Assembly (NCBI RefSeq): GCF_026213295.1
Contig: NC_079412.1
Span: forward strand, 6,023,762 to 6,087,761
From: Gadus chalcogrammus
Taxonomy: Eukaryota; Chordata; Actinopteri; Gadiformes; Gadidae
Direction: 5' to 3'
DNA length: 64,000 nucleotides
Positions 1 to 12,965 of this stretch are shown piece after piece; within the stretch, counting starts at the first letter, position 1; the number at the start of each line of letters is the position of its first letter. The notes beneath the pieces are model-generated. The model was not told where the DNA came from and did not search any database. It saw nothing but the letters and a program-made list of their open reading frames with translations. The position numbers and the translations under genes are program-made.

Positions 1-743
1 CTCCGACCGGTGAGTGAGAACAGCCAGAAAGAGAAAAAAGGATGGAAACTGAGGATTTGGTTTCGAAAAAGAATAGCACTGGATCCTTCGTCTGGCAGTG
101 TATATATAATAATTATTATTCAAACTGTTAATAAATAATTAACGGTTTGAATAAATGCTGTGTTGGTAAATCTAACTTGCTGTGATTTTCCTTTTCTTAT
201 GTGCAAGTTCTAAATTGTTCCAATAGAAAGCACTGATGAGTTTAAACAATATGTTGTTTCATGTAATCTACATGCAGACTTATGTTTCAGTAATACTAGA
301 ATTATTACTGACGTAACATTATGCCAGACATGGTTGAATCGAGCATTTATGATGTGCTTTAGAGGAGATTCAAAATATATCGAGATATATATCGTGTATC
401 GAGATATAGTAAAAAAATATCGAGATATTCATTTTGGCCCATATCGCCCAGCCCTACGCTCACACAATATAGCACACTACAGCATCCAGCACTGCTCAAA
501 ACCATCATACCCACACAGTACCCACACAAATATAGAACAATTTTGTGATTGCTGACTTTATTGAGAAGGCGTGGGCTATTTATATTTAGTGGGTTTATCC
601 GGTGCCGGGCGGATGTATTGTAGTGTTGTCACGATAAGGGGCGGATGGTGTATAGGAGGTGACGCACTACAAACGGGGAGAAAGAGGGATATTTTTTCAA
701 ACCATTTCTATCACAGACATAGGAACTGTCAATGTCCAATCAA
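1..743. other. Intergenic DNA with a hAT-type MITE end
   Basis: No coding exon is supported here. Around 370-457 the minus strand reads TAGGGCTGGGCGATATGGGC followed by several TATCTCGATA-like motifs. This is a common terminus of fish hAT-type non-autonomous elements. I do not see its partner end, so only a fragment or an unbounded copy can be claimed. Confidence 0.4.
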
Positions 744-1680
744 ATTCAAGACGTTAGTGATGCGCGGGTCAGGATTTTTTTTAACACCCGCCCCAACCCA
801 ACCCGTAAGGAGATCTGAACCGCCCAGCCCGCAAAAATATGCGCCGATAATGACCCGAACCCGAGAAAAAAACCCAAAAAATAAAAATGAATGCAGGCAT
901 TAAGGGTTGTTCTGAATGAGCTTGTGTGGAGGAAGGCTTGTTAGGCTGTGGAGCCGACCCACGGCATGAATGCCGAAGTAGGTTCGATGTACCTGTTTTA
1001 TGCCCGTCGTATTTGTATAGCATCTCACACTCAAAGCAGACAACGTAGTCTGTAACGGTGTCATCGGACAAGACAACACTTCCAAATTTTTCCTAAACCT
1101 TGCTTTTTTGGCCCACCTTCGTCACAACCTTTGCATCGCCCTATTTTAACTTTTCTATAATCAAGTTAGCCATGTCTTCATCAGAGATCTTTAAGAGGTT
1201 TTGCCGGTGTAAACAACTACGGATACCATACAGGGAATAACAATTCGATTAAGCAGGCTGCCCCCTGGTGGTCGTTGATTGAGAATTAGTGATTTCAGAC
1301 TTTGACCCAAACCCGCCCGCAACCGCAATATTTTATAAATATCAAACCCAAACCCACCCGACCCCGTTCCCCGTGATCCGTACGGATCAACCCTCACGGT
1401 TCGGGACGCAAGTGATCCGCGGATCGGCTGATAAAAAAAAAGTTGTGCGTTCACGTAATCAGCGCATGTTTAAAGGACAATTCCGGTATTAACGACATCA
1501 AGTATCGTAGCGAAACACAGTTTCTGTTGCCTTTATTTTGCGTTCCATAATCCCATTGAAACGGAAACCGGAAATGGTTATATTTGGTTGTAGTCTTTTC
1601 GCTCGGTTCTCCGGATCAACAGTAGGGCTAGAACCGAGTGAAAAGACTACAACCAACCTCCCATATTTGATTTAGCATAT
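744..1680. repeat. Dispersed repeat with internal hairpin, copy A
   Basis: The stretch contains GATGCGCGGGTC near 752, the motif CGGATCACTTGCG (in reverse) near 1405, and at about 1594-1669 a hairpin whose arms read GGTTGTAGTCTTTTCGCTCG and its complement. The same block (hairpin, a GGAAACCGGAA-type stretch, ATCAAGTATCGTAGCGAAA and GATCCGCGGATC) recurs at 12.7 kb and 54.4 kb in opposite orientation. It is therefore a dispersed non-autonomous repeat, probably a DNA transposon. The exact ends are not defined. Confidence 0.55.
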
Positions 1681-1899
1681 TTCACAGATTTGAGATTAAT
1701 TGTGGAGTACACCATTTTTGTTTATGGAGTTGCCATCTAGTGGACACAAGAAGGATCTCTGTATGAGTTAATCATCTAAAAACAAATTGATACCGTCTTG
1801 CTTAATGCACCTATTGAATGGGTCACCTTAATCACTATTAGAAAAAAAAGCCACACCTGAGATTTTTTAAGGAGCCGAGCCCCCACTGGTCATCACAAT

Positions 1900-2570
1900 A
1901 CTGGATTTAACCCTAACCCATATGTGGATAACATCTCCACCAGAAATAATAATCAGTAGGTCATTATAGTTGGTAGCCCTATAGTACTATGATACACAAA
2001 CGGGTAGATATCTTGAGAACCCATTGTACAATTTTGGCAAATATAATTCGTTGAATTTGTCTATTTCCTGAGAAAACTTCTTAGTCATTGATTGTAAACA
2101 CCATGTTTAGTGACAAAATTGGGCCCAGACACTGGGCCCAATTATCTGTTTATGCTGGTTAGATGCAAACAAACTCAACCCATTTGGGAGGAACACAGGC
2201 TGGAAATCATATTAGCCTAAGCCAAAGTACTTCTAAACAGCACTCCTGCCGTTTTCCTTCTTTACCAAACTGGTCGCGGAGGCACTGCACCTGACATGCT
2301 AGCTTTGTTGGCTAACTTTAGGCTAATACCATCACACAGTGCATCGAGACTAGGGCCAAATCACTGCAAGAGACCGTGAGTGAATGACAGGAGGCGGGCC
2401 CAAGAGGCGCTGTAGCGATGTGTGACGAAAACAGAAGAAAGCGAGAAAGCGCAGCTGGTATTTGAGTATCGATATTGCAGAGAAAGATTATCGAAACCGT
2501 TAAAAAAAATTCAGCATCAATATTATTATTATCGAAAAATTTATATTTTTGACAACACTATTGTATTGTA
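1900..2570. repeat. Dispersed repeat family, copy 1
   Basis: This stretch shares several blocks with 6480-7170: GATTGTAAAC, AAAATTGGGCC, TTATCTGTTTATG, TTGGGAGGAACACA and GCTGGAAATCA, and a similar AT-rich end before ACACTATTG. It also matches 50.22-50.33 kb over a CGATATTGCAGAGAAAGATT-like block. No ORF is supported, and I cannot assign a superfamily. Confidence 0.5.
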
Positions 2571-5500
2571 TAATGCATTGTGATGGTGTAGTTATATCAG
2601 TGCCTTATAATCCTGTGTGGGATGGGCCACTTGGGTGGCATGACACGAAAATAAACATCACCAAGATTTAATACAAGTAAAACATTAACAAGGTAAGCCC
2701 AGATCTAGTGTATGCAACACATTGAACAGTTATGAATAAATCTTTTCCTGTGTGACTCAGTCATACTGACGTACTGCTTCACCAGAAAAGGTCTGGGATC
2801 AGTCGCTACTGCGTTGCTAGGAGGGAAGGAGAGAGAGAAAGACGAGGAGAGAGAGAGGCAGTCAAAGATGCAGGTTAACGAGAGTTCGAGAGTGTGTCTA
2901 CTCTTTTCTCACACTGGACCGGACATGGTTGAACCTAATTTCAGCACTGCTCGCCCCCACACATTGCTCACGAACACCCAGCATGTACCAAGACAAACCA
3001 CCAACATTAAAATAACATTAGTACATTCGCTCTTTGCAGTATCATCTCAAGTAGTCATGAGATGACACTGCAGGACCTTGTGGATATGAAAGGAGAACGC
3101 AATGTACGTGTGCCATCAGTTTTTTTGACATAAACTGAGGTATTTGTTCATCCTTTTATATCCGGCCATTGGTTGCGTTTGAATAAAGCATATCCATATT
3201 GGAAGGACTAGAGAGGAGACATTCCCTCTCAACACAAACATTACACTTCTTACACATTACATCAACAATCAAGCTTCAATGTCTCCCAAAGAATGCTTGT
3301 TGCATTAAGAGACCCCAGCATACGGGTACAGCGAGACCCACTAAGAGACACATGCACACTCCGAATGCCTACCTGTGAGATGCGCGGATGCCCATACGTT
3401 GGTGCACAGAGAGGACAGAGGGGGGCGTCGATAGCCCGCCCCACAGGGTGTCCAGCAAGAGAGGAAAGACGAGTTTAGAGGATCAGAGGAGGGACTAGAA
3501 ATCGAGAGAGAAGTGGCACAAGGGAAGCGAAGTCTGCCAATCGGTGCTCAGGAGTTAATGCCAGAGATTTCATTTTTTGGGGGGGAGGGGGTCGGGGGCT
3601 ACAGAGCCAAAATCAGCAAAGGACAGAGTAAAAAAAAAGAACATAAATTGGAAGATGAAGGATGGAGAGAATAAGAAAGATTCAAAATGGAGATGAGCGG
3701 AGAAGAAAATAACGGAGATTAAGAGGCTCTGCCGCAGGCAGATAGCTGGAGCGCAGGACAGACACCACTGCTCGCTCTCTCTCTGGTTCACATGCACTCT
3801 CTCCCTCCCTCGTTCACCGGCCCCCCGTTTGACCGAGAACTCTCCTTGGCTGTCGTCAATTGCCAGGCCCCTCCCCTTTACCTCAGAACTGGGGAATGAT
3901 TGGATGATGCATTCCAGCACTGCATTGCAGGTGGAGGACAACAGCAGTACTGCTGTTCATCTCAAGACCCAAACAAAACCTAACCGATTCCACCTTTTTT
4001 CACGGCTGATTTTCCAAAAAAGCTCTGTTGTTGACAGTTCATCCTCCGACTCATGCAGAAGATTACCTCACAGGGCTGTTTCCTGCCAATTAAATAACCT
4101 AGGAACCGTCATTAATAGGCACTTAACACATGTGGTGAAGGAGACAGGGAGTAAGACAAAACAAGATAGGTAACTCAATTTAGAATAAAATGACCCAACA
4201 AATTATTCAGTTCCACTTATTATATCCACATAAATTATGTATCTTTCTTTTTCATGATTATAAAAATATTATACAATGCTTGATGCTGCCAAGTGGCAAA
4301 TCACTTGGATCTGTATAACAAAAACATATCACCTACTACAACATTCAATTACACAATGCTGAGTTGCAATGTTTTGGAATCTGGTATTAGTTGGTTAAGG
4401 AATTTCTTACTTTTAAAAGATACATTTCAATTGACTTTTTTATGCCACTAAAACCCTATTTAAGCTCATAATAATTAATCGAACACTCAACAATTAACTT
4501 CCCCCTGAGAATAATTTACATGCATCATTAATAAGCTGCATAATAAAGGACTAAAGTGTATGTACTATGGTCTCATTTGAAAATTCAGAGATAATCAACT
4601 AGTGATTTAGTGCTCAATGAGCAAGTTTTTCTTTGACCGTTGACTGCTGACTGATTTCCCTATAAACAAAAATGCACTTGCTGAAAAACCCAAGACTGCT
4701 TTCTTTTATTGAACTATTTCCGCTCGAAGTGTCCTCTGGTTCGCTTCTACCTTCGTAGACATAAAATAGAAAACAAGGGAATCTATTTAGGTCTGAATGC
4801 GAACCCTAGTAACCATCCCAACTGGATGTGAAGCATAGACTAATAAATCCAGCAGCAAATGCCTGGACAGCAGTTGCAGGTGTCAGCCATTAGGGCTGAT
4901 TGAGATAGGAGCTGATGAGGCGTACAATCACGACTCTTCAATCACAACACTACAAAACATGGCCATAGGCAGATGTCAAAAGAAAATTCACATTGCATCT
5001 CTGTACGTAATCTGCACTCTACTGGGATTATTTAAAATCCTAGGTATTCCCTTTTGTCTGTCAACATAAAGCCCGTAATTGGTTTTCAGAGTGTATAAAG
5101 TAGACCTTCAGGCTAAAATAAGATCTGACCCATCTCTGGGAGCGAGAAATAGCGAGCCCAGCAGGTTTCAGACCTCCATTATTCCAAACAAATCCTTTCT
5201 TTCCATTCTTAGACAAGACTACATTAACTGCTGTGGGTGTTGGGTAAAAGAGAGCGAGAGCAAGAAAGAAAGAATTGGAGGGAGGACAGGGAGAAGGAGC
5301 CAGAGTAGGCTGCAGATAAAGATGTGATGGGTTATGTAATCAACCGCAGTTGTAGCTGGGAGAGCACACACGACCAAAATGAAATGAGGGGGAGAAAAAA
5401 CTGCAGGGAAAATATCAAGCAACATCAGCTATTTCTGTTTAATCTCCTGGGAGCGGACAGAAGCCTGTGTGTTTAGGCACTGGATGCTTTAGTAAGAGCC

Positions 5501-5937
5501 ATAACGGAAGGGCAAACAACAACAACACAGGACAGAATCACAGGAAGCCCTCTAAGAAAAGAGGAGAACATAATACTATCCAAGCGTGAATCAGGTTACA
5601 TGTATTAAAGAGGAAACGAGAACGGAATTGTTTTTTTGCAGACGAATAATTAATATTTCCCTCCTCACCGCTGCATGCTCATGTTTTCTTGTACCTGCAA
5701 CCTTGTGAGGCAGCAGGAGTCGACATGTGCTGCTCCATTTAATATGGATCCGCTCATCAATAAAACAGCCCAGTAGCCTGCTGACTCGCGCAATGCATGC
5801 ATGCACTTGCAGAAACACACCTTTTCCCCCCCGATAGATCACACTTCAAACATGAAGTAAAGGCTTGTACTAATACACCCAAAAGGGCATGTACTCGCAT
5901 ACACATAAACACAGTAGTAGTGCGCAACTCACTTGCA
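2571..5937. other. Long gene-free stretch
   Basis: I see no exon with convincing splice sites and no structural RNA. The sequence has GA-rich tracts (about 2820-2870, 3480-3700, 5250-5300) and AT-rich single-copy-looking DNA (about 4170-4700). The small open frames in it have no recognisable domain and are treated as chance. Confidence 0.5.
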
Positions 5938-6007
5938 CCTGAGGCCGCTGGCTAGCTTCACCACAGCTGTGTTGATGGAGAAGATCCAGTCCAGTAACCA
6001 CATTTCC
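5936..6007 (-). CDS. Possible first coding exon, unidentified
   Basis: Read on the minus strand, an ATG opens a short frame starting MWLLDWIFSINTAVVKLASG and running into GTGCAA followed by GTGAGT, a good splice donor; an alternative donor lies a few bases earlier. The peptide has a hydrophobic start. I see no matching downstream exon in the 5.9 kb left of it, so the rest of such a gene would lie outside the window. I do not recognise the protein, and a chance frame beside a chance donor is possible. Confidence 0.2.
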
Positions 6008-6479
6008 CAGGGGACACCTGGCTAGGACTATGTTGTAATGGCACTGAGCTATAAGTTAGATGAGTGCTCTTGAATAGGGTCTCAGCCCGCGTCCTCTCTG
6101 CTCCCTGATGTAGTTCTCTTTCACTGTCTTCTGGCTGAGTCCCACTCACTGTTCTGTTATCAAAACAGAGCCAATGAGGCAACATACAGTAGGAGGGAGG
6201 AGTGTGAGCGTAAAGGAGAACGAAAGACGGAGACAGGAGGAATGAGGGGAAAGAGGAGAGAGGGAATGGGAGGAGATGAGGAGCAACGCTGGGAAAGGGG
6301 AACGCTGTAGTGCACTTCACAGACCCAAAGTCGACTGCGAGTGATGCACGGAACAGTAAGAAATGTGATGCCGTTAGATGTCCGCAGAACACAGATTTGA
6401 TAACAACATCTAGACTTCCGCATGGTAGTAATTGACAGATGAAATAATAGAACAAAACAGTAAGTCACTTTCATTTAGG

Positions 6480-7170
6480 TATTAGTGTTCTTGCGTTACT
6501 GGATTTTCTAACTTCGATATCTTGAAAGATATTCAATACCATTTTCAATACCATGGGGAAAACTTCTTTAAAAAGGCAAGGGCTATAATATGTCATCTTG
6601 GTACCAAAAGCACCAAGACTGTTGACTGCTGAAAAACACACCAGATAGCGCTGAAGAACATGTGTTCTGATTGAAGGCAATTTACCGATCTCCCCAGAAA
6701 CCTTGAAACCTCCTTGATTGTAAACGGCATGTTTCATTTCAAAATTGGGCCAAGACACTGGATTATCTGTTTATGGTGGTTTTATGTGATCAAACTTAAC
6801 ATCTAACAAAAAGAAAAGGTAAGGACGATTTTTTGATTTAAAAAGATAAGGTGAAGTTTGTTCTTTGCTAATTGCAAGTTTTAGTCGCGGTGAATTGGTT
6901 AGGGCTAGGGTTATGGTTGGACTCATGGAATCAGTGGAGGCTCATCTTTCATATAATGTATAGTTCTCGCAGGATACATTTTTGTGAAAAAGAACGCATT
7001 TGCTGTGCATATGCATGCGTCCATCGATTTTCCATGGTAATTTCCCTCTGAGCCAAAGTACATTAAAATAATTCAGTATAGATGATTATCAAAAAATCGA
7101 AATTTATGAAAACACTATTGGTTATAGACTGAGCTTATTTGGGAGGAACACAAGCTGGAAATCAATGCAA
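6480..7170. repeat. Dispersed repeat family, copy 2
   Basis: This is a second, diverged copy of the repeat at 1900-2570, with shared blocks in the same order (GATTGTAAAC, AAAATTGGGCC, TTATCTGTTTATG, GGGAGGAACACA, GCTGGAAATCA). It has no coding content. Confidence 0.5.
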
Positions 7171-8062
7171 TATGAATTAGACTAATACAAGCCGACTCAG
7201 AAGTTAAACCGAAAGTATGAATAAGTTGGGTCAGGGGGACTAGTCTCACAAATCAGACTTTGGATCGATTATCTATGGTCTGACAGCAAAGCAGTTAAAC
7301 TCTGGGTGTCTTTTCCTTTCTCTTCATATTTTTTTTGACCAATCATGCTGCTGGAGGCTGAGAATGATAAGCTTGGTTTGGCTATGACCATCACCGGCAA
7401 TATTAGTAAATGGTGTGATGAATAGCCGGAAGGAAATTTTTCTTCGGTAGAATACTTCCTGAATGAAACATGAAACAAAGCCCAACTATACCCCTTTTAG
7501 TTTTTCTTGACAGGATTTGTGCCGTATCTACCCAGAAGTGCTGTGATAACATAAGGACTAAAGGATCCAAGATTAGGTAAGGACTAAACTGTATAGATGC
7601 ACCAGATGGAAATAGTATAATTCAACAAATCAAGTATAATTGTAAAACTAATTCAGAAACCCAGAAAACCCTGATTGACAAGGGGAACAATTATGTCCAT
7701 AAATACAGTCGAAGTATTACTGCAGTAGAAGTCAAATCCATTACAGCAGCTAATTTAATTGCCAATTACAAGACCAAATGGACCCCTCTTCTCTTCCATC
7801 TCCGTATCAGGGTCATTATAACTGGGCTATCATGGCAGTTAATGGCAGCTCACTCATTGTGATGGCCACTTCACGTTGATCATTCATCGATGGAACATCG
7901 ATGGTTGTAGAGGAGGAAGTGAAGTGAAGCTAACTTTTAAATAACCAAGGGGTTGGGTAGCACTCGATGGGATGTGACAAGGGCTGTCAAGTTTTGGTCG
8001 GTTGGTCAATATGCACCTGTTCGGACAATCGCTTGCATTTCTTTCAAAGAAAAAAGCGCTTC

Positions 8063-8547
8063 TTAAAAGGTTGGGTATGGAATTCTCTTTTTTGGCAATT
8101 TTTGCAAAATTACTTGAAATCCTTATCATAACCCACTTAAAGTACTGACATGAATATTAAACAAGTCAATCCATCTGTGTAAAGGGCAGGGCTCGAAAAA
8201 CTCCAGCCAATGATTTCCAGAACCACCGAGTGGCATTGGACAGTAAGTACGTCAATCAAACGGTTGTACTGCACTCCCCCTCCCCCACGCGTGACCCCTT
8301 CGTGCACGTACTCAAAGCTCGTGACCCAGAGCAAGCTTCTGTTTGTTGTTATCCTGCGGTAGCTACTGGAGCTAGCTAACTAGCTAATGGCTCACTCTCG
8401 GGCATCCGTGTTCGTGCATGATTGCACGTCCATGTACTTGGAATGGGTGGAGTCAGAGTCAGCGTTGATGGAGAGGGGGTAGGACCATTCGAGTTGTGTA
8501 TTTTCAAAATCTGCTGGCGTTTCTCAAATCCCATACCCAACCTTTAA
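8063..8547. mobile_element. TTAA-flanked MITE (Kolobok-like), short copy
   Basis: The ends are inverted: AAGGTTGGGTATGGAATT at the left and, reversed, GGTTGGGTATGGGATTTGAG at the right. Both are bordered by TTAA (8063-8066 and 8544-8547). TTAA duplication is typical of Kolobok and piggyBac elements. The interior matches both ends of the longer copy at 19.49-24.07 kb but lacks its coding exon, so this is a deletion derivative of the same family. The superfamily call is inferred from the termini only. Confidence 0.65.
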
Positions 8548-9210
8548 GCCATGATTTTCTGGGGCAGGAGGGACACATGCAGACTGATGCATTTTAATTA
8601 TTAGTGAAATTCTATATTGTGTAATATTTTAATTATTATGAATAATAATATTCATGCTCCCTAGTTTGTTCTAATAATCGTACAGTTTAATAGACGTCAA
8701 AACAGCCAGATTAATACAACTTTGAACTTGCCCCATTTAAGGATGACAAATTGATTCACACCATGTCTAATAAGTTGTTGGTGTGGCCGTATTTAAGGCC
8801 GGTTAAGAAGGATGACCAACGTGCTGGCCTTCTAAAAACGGTAGGTTTATTATTTTACTGTTTTTTGCGACGCTCAAATTTTGTGTTTAACGGCCAATAG
8901 GATTTGAATTTGAACTCTGTACCTTGGTACTCATTGCAGCTCCATCCATTATACTGAAGACAGAACAAAATGTAGTATTGAATCTTCAGACGGGTTTTGT
9001 TTCTACTACGCAATTGTGCCCGGCAACACGCTCCATGGCTCGTGATGAGTCCCGCCATACATTGAAGCTCAGCCGTAACTGAGACAGACTCTGACCATGA
9101 GTGGATCTGAAACCCACTGAACTCCCCAAAACAGCACTTATACGACCAATAAATTCGTTGTATAAGGTGGTCGAACTTCATTCTACCAAGATGTTCTTTG
9201 GTTGACTACA

Positions 9211-9800
9211 ACCAGGGCTGAATGATTTGGTGAAATAATCGAATTGAGATTATTTAGACCAAAATTGCGATTGCGATTTAGCATGCAATTTTACTTTTTA
9301 AAGTGTCTCATCTTCTGTATTATTCACTTTACGCAAGCAATAATTCATTCTATATAGTATGACCAGCACAACATTGGAAGCAGTCAAAATATATAAACTG
9401 CTCTTTCCTGTAGGCCAAGCTAATGTGTTGAGAGGAATTGATGCATGAATTGACATAACACCTTTAATTAACGAATGAATTGTAAAAGAAAAGCATATTC
9501 GAATCTTACCGTCATGTTTTCAATAGCTCCCGTAATAGCATATTTTGTCAGCCTGGCCAAAATATGTGTGCGATACAGTTTATCCAGTTTCTTAACAAAA
9601 GCCGTAAACTCGCCCTGGTCCCCGTGTTGAGGGGGACATCTTTCACTATGAACTCTGCTATTGCCTTAGACGTTTCGCGGTGCCGTTTTGAATCACGATC
9701 ATATATACCTCTGGATAATATCCGGTCAGTGATCGCTGCCGGGTGGTATTCGGTGAACTTGACACACTGGCGAGTGTGTCAAGTTTTTTTTCCCAGTCTG
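9211..9800 (-). pseudogene. Decayed hAT (ZBED-type) transposase fragment
   Basis: The sequence from 9211 starts CAGGGCTGAATGATTTGG, a usual fish hAT terminus. Minus-strand translation of about 9500-9760 gives, in two frames, pieces such as KAIAEFIVKDVPLNT and FVKKLDKLYRTHILARLTKY. These resemble the region of ZBED1/ZBED4-like hAT transposases that follows the BED finger. Frameshifts and stops separate the pieces. It is a dead remnant. The right end of the element is not evident. Confidence 0.5.
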
Positions 9801-10571
9801 AATGCAAAAACTATACGAGCCCAAGATAAGTCTGACACAATAAATAAGTCCAGTCCGTTTATCCAGTCTTTACCAAAGCCATGGTCACGTTGATCATATC
9901 CTTCCCTATTAACTCATCTATCACCAGATAAATTTCGAGTTCAGGCTTCTGCAAAATTCAGAATTGAAAATGACGTCAGAATTAGGATGTAGAATTACAA
10001 TTTGAATTAAAAGGAAGTAGAATTGAAAATCAATGAAATTCAAAGAAATTCATATACTTCATTTAAGTGCAGTGAGTTAACAATGAAGCTTACTTTAGAT
10101 TAAAAGTATATTCTATTAAAGAAGACTTTACTTCAACCAATTCAAAATGGAGGACATTGGTTTGAGAGCTGTTTGAAATTAGTTGGTTGAAGCTGAAGTT
10201 TCTTACAACTAATTACATACAGTACGTTCATAACGATATACTTGACAAATTGACAACTGTAATGACAGCAACATTTAAAAGTATAGTAAGCCTTAACACT
10301 CATCTTCACTAGTTAATTTGAATGAACCAATTCTAAGTACAACACCAGGAAACGACAGAGCTGTAGTACTGCAGTCTGGGGCTCCATCAAGGCTACTTCA
10401 AATTTCAAAAGGCATCTAAAAGGTATGTTTTTCAGCCTTGTCCAATTTTTATTTTGCAATCCATCTCGTGACGGTATTATGCTATTGATATAATCAGTGC
10501 AGGGGTCACCACTCAAGAGAGTGTATTACACATTACCAATTTCTTTAATAAAAACATGATGCATTACCTTA

Positions 10572-11261
10572 TAGGGGTGTGACGAGATCTCGCGAGAAAC
10601 TCGACAATATTACCCGTCGCGCTAGAAATCGGTCTCGCGAGATTTGTGAACTATCCAAACTTCTATTTGTGGCCTGTAGGGGCAGTAATGCGCCTTTTCT
10701 ACGTCTAGTCTGCCAGAACCTTACGAAGGAGAAGGAAAAGAAGAAGAGGAGGAGAAGGAGGGGAAGCAGCCATAGGCAGCCAGAATGACGTCGGAAAATA
10801 CCCGTATTACCGTCGAAGATGCCCCCGCCACTTTTAAATCATTTGTTTGGCAGCATTTTGGGTACCCGGCGGAAATGATGAATGGCAGTAGTGTGACTGA
10901 TAAGACACGGACAATACCAAGTTGTCAGTGACATACTTGGTCAGACTCTGTTTGCACTATTTGCACTCTGTATTGACGGAGTAGAACTTTGATTTGGTTT
11001 TGCACACAATATTGTTTGTACCTGAAAAAAGAGAATTATTTAATTTATTTTACTTCAACTTTTATAAATTTTAGTTTTAGTTTCAATTTCATGAATGCAA
11101 AGAGTTATAATAAAACATTTCAAAATGCATGTGCAACTCGGTTTAATAAAAGTCTGTTGGTCCAGTCATATATTTTGTCATTGTAGTTTTCTTAAAATCT
11201 CGTCTCGTTCTCGTGAACCAAATATCGTATCTCATCTCGTGAGTGTATCGTCACACCCCTA
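10572..11261 (+). mobile_element. Non-autonomous hAT element with perfect target duplication
   Basis: The element starts TAGGGGTGTGACGAGATCTC and ends ATCGTCACACCCCTA, inverted termini of the hAT type. It is flanked on both sides by the identical 8-bp sequence TTACCTTA (10564-10571 and 11262-11269), the expected hAT target duplication length. Inside, from the ATG at 10785, about 45 codons remain of a transposase N-terminus (MTSENTRITV..., with SFVWQHFGYPAE, the start of a BED zinc finger). The frame ends where the first zinc-binding cysteine pair would follow. It is an internal deletion derivative. Confidence 0.85.
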
Positions 11262-11721
11262 TTACCTTAGGATACTTCTTATTCTCTATAGCAACTCATT
11301 ACTGTACCTGTTGCATTACTAAAGGACAAGAACCAGGGATACCGGGCCTAGACACAACTTTAACTCACGTTCACAACAGTAACATTAAAATGAATGTTCG
11401 AACTAACTCAGCCAAATATGATTACATGTAAGGTACTTTGTAAGGCGTTACCAAAGACAATGGATATTATGTGTTTAAAAGCATGCAAGCACACTTAAAA
11501 CTTTTTGTAAATCAAGAGAACAAGTGCGTCAATTGTGGAATAGAATTCATTGTTTTCTTCATCTACATCCAGGGAATATTAATTTACTATTTATCCCCCC
11601 CACAGAAGAAACATCCTGAATTATTGATGGACTCTGAAACCAGCGTTCAAAGAATCTAGCAACAGCATCGTCATCATTCAGAAACACAAGGTTCTAGCAA
11701 GTGGTCGACGTCAAGTGGCAC

Positions 11722-12087
11722 TGTCATGGTCTGTCGGTTTCCTTGTCTTGTTTTGGTGTGTTACATGTTTTACTTTGGTATCGGTCTTGTTTCTTCCCAT
11801 GTCAGGTTTCCCTCCTGTATGATAACTGCTCCCTCCCCTAATGTGTTTCAGCCGTTACTCGTTGCGTGCCATGTGTTTGGTATTTAAGCCCTTGTCTTTC
11901 CTTTGTTCCTTGTCGGATCATTTTAGATTGTGGTGAGTTGTGTCCTGTGTGTTACCCGTGTTCCCGGTGTTCCCTGTGTTACCCGCGTCACCCGTGTTCC
12001 TTGCATTTTGCATTAATAAATTATCCTTTTATTGAACCGTCTGCGATTGGGTCCTACCTGCCTGCCTGCCACCCGCTAACCGTGACA
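11722..12087 (+). mobile_element. Probable solo LTR
   Basis: The segment begins TGTCATGGTCTGTCGG and ends ACCGTGACA, giving TG...CA termini with a short TGTCA/TGACA inverted end. The flanks are GGCAC and GGCTC, four of five matching. An AATAAA-like signal lies near 12015, followed by a CCTGCCTGCC stretch before the end. About 366 bp is a plausible LTR length. No internal retrotransposon genes are next to it, so it would be a solo LTR. Confidence 0.45.
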
Positions 12088-12214
12088 GGCTCTGGTCATT
12101 ACATTGCCAATGGTCTCCTCCCTCTCTCCACTGTTGACAGGATTTCAAAAACATGCTGCATTTGGCCAAACCCTCCTTCACAATGCCCTCCAGAAGAGCT
12201 CTCAGCCAGGACCG

Positions 12215-12545
12215 TATTCCTCAGCGCTCAGCTATTATAAAAAATCTGATTCAACTAATGGAAAAAAACCTGAGCATATTTGCCTGACGGTTGATCTATA
12301 GTCAAACCGATCAATGAGGTTGTTTTTTGGAATTTTGGTCATTTCCTAATAGATTGTGTGACAGAGTGTAGCACTGAGTTGCCAGCATTTTAATGGGAGG
12401 CATACGGCTGAAAACATTTACAAAATTGAAGTTCTTGAAAATTACATCATTGAGGAAGAAAAATCTAATTTATTGTGAGAGATAATGCCTCCAACATGAT
12501 AAAAGCGTTCTGAAAGCAACTGAGAATGGCAAGTGGCAATTCAAT
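12215..12545 (+). pseudogene. Decayed hAT transposase fragment
   Basis: Plus-strand translation gives ICLTVDL then, after a stop, SNRSM, and about 250 bases later IVRDNASNMIKAF. These correspond to the LTTDLWSSR-like and VRDNASNM-like blocks around the catalytic core of hAT transposases. Stops and frameshifts lie between them. It probably belongs to the outer element of this nested block. Confidence 0.5.
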
Positions 12546-12711
12546 GGCAACTCAACAAAAGAAACGGCCAGGATCTTTTCCTACATGAAAACCAATCGTC
12601 AGTCCTGCCAGCTGACCCAGCCTCATACGAGGCCCAAGTTTCTGTCGTGTTTTATTTAGCATTTTGTAAATCCATTGATTTCGGTTGGAAGACTCATTGC
12701 TCATTGCAAGG

Positions 12712-12965
12712 GGGGTTGGTTGTAGTCTTTTCATTCGGTTCTAGCCCTACTGTTGATACGGAGAACCGAGCGAAAAGACTACAACCAAACATAAACATGT
12801 CCGGTTCCAGTCCCGGTTTCCCTTTCAATGGGATTTACGGAACGCCAAATAAAACACGACAGAAATTGTATTTCGCTACGATACTTGATGATATTAATAC
12901 CGGAATTGTCCTCTGAACATGCGCTGATCACGTGAACACACAACTTTTTTTATCAACCGATCACT
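12712..12965. repeat. Dispersed repeat with internal hairpin, copy B
   Basis: The hairpin TTGGTTGTAGTCTTTTCATT / complement ending at about 12787 is followed by a GGTTCCAGTCC stretch, TTTCGCTACGATACTTGATG and ACCGATCACTGATCC. The order matches copies A (0.7-1.7 kb) and C (54.4-54.96 kb). It has no coding content. Confidence 0.55.

Noticed and set aside
3570..3941. A 123-codon minus-strand frame
   Set aside because: Low-complexity phenylalanine and serine-rich ends, no start context, splice signal or recognised family.
5958..6455. A 165-codon minus-strand frame
   Set aside because: The composition is serine/proline/leucine from CT-rich DNA; it overlaps the more exon-like short frame in another reading.
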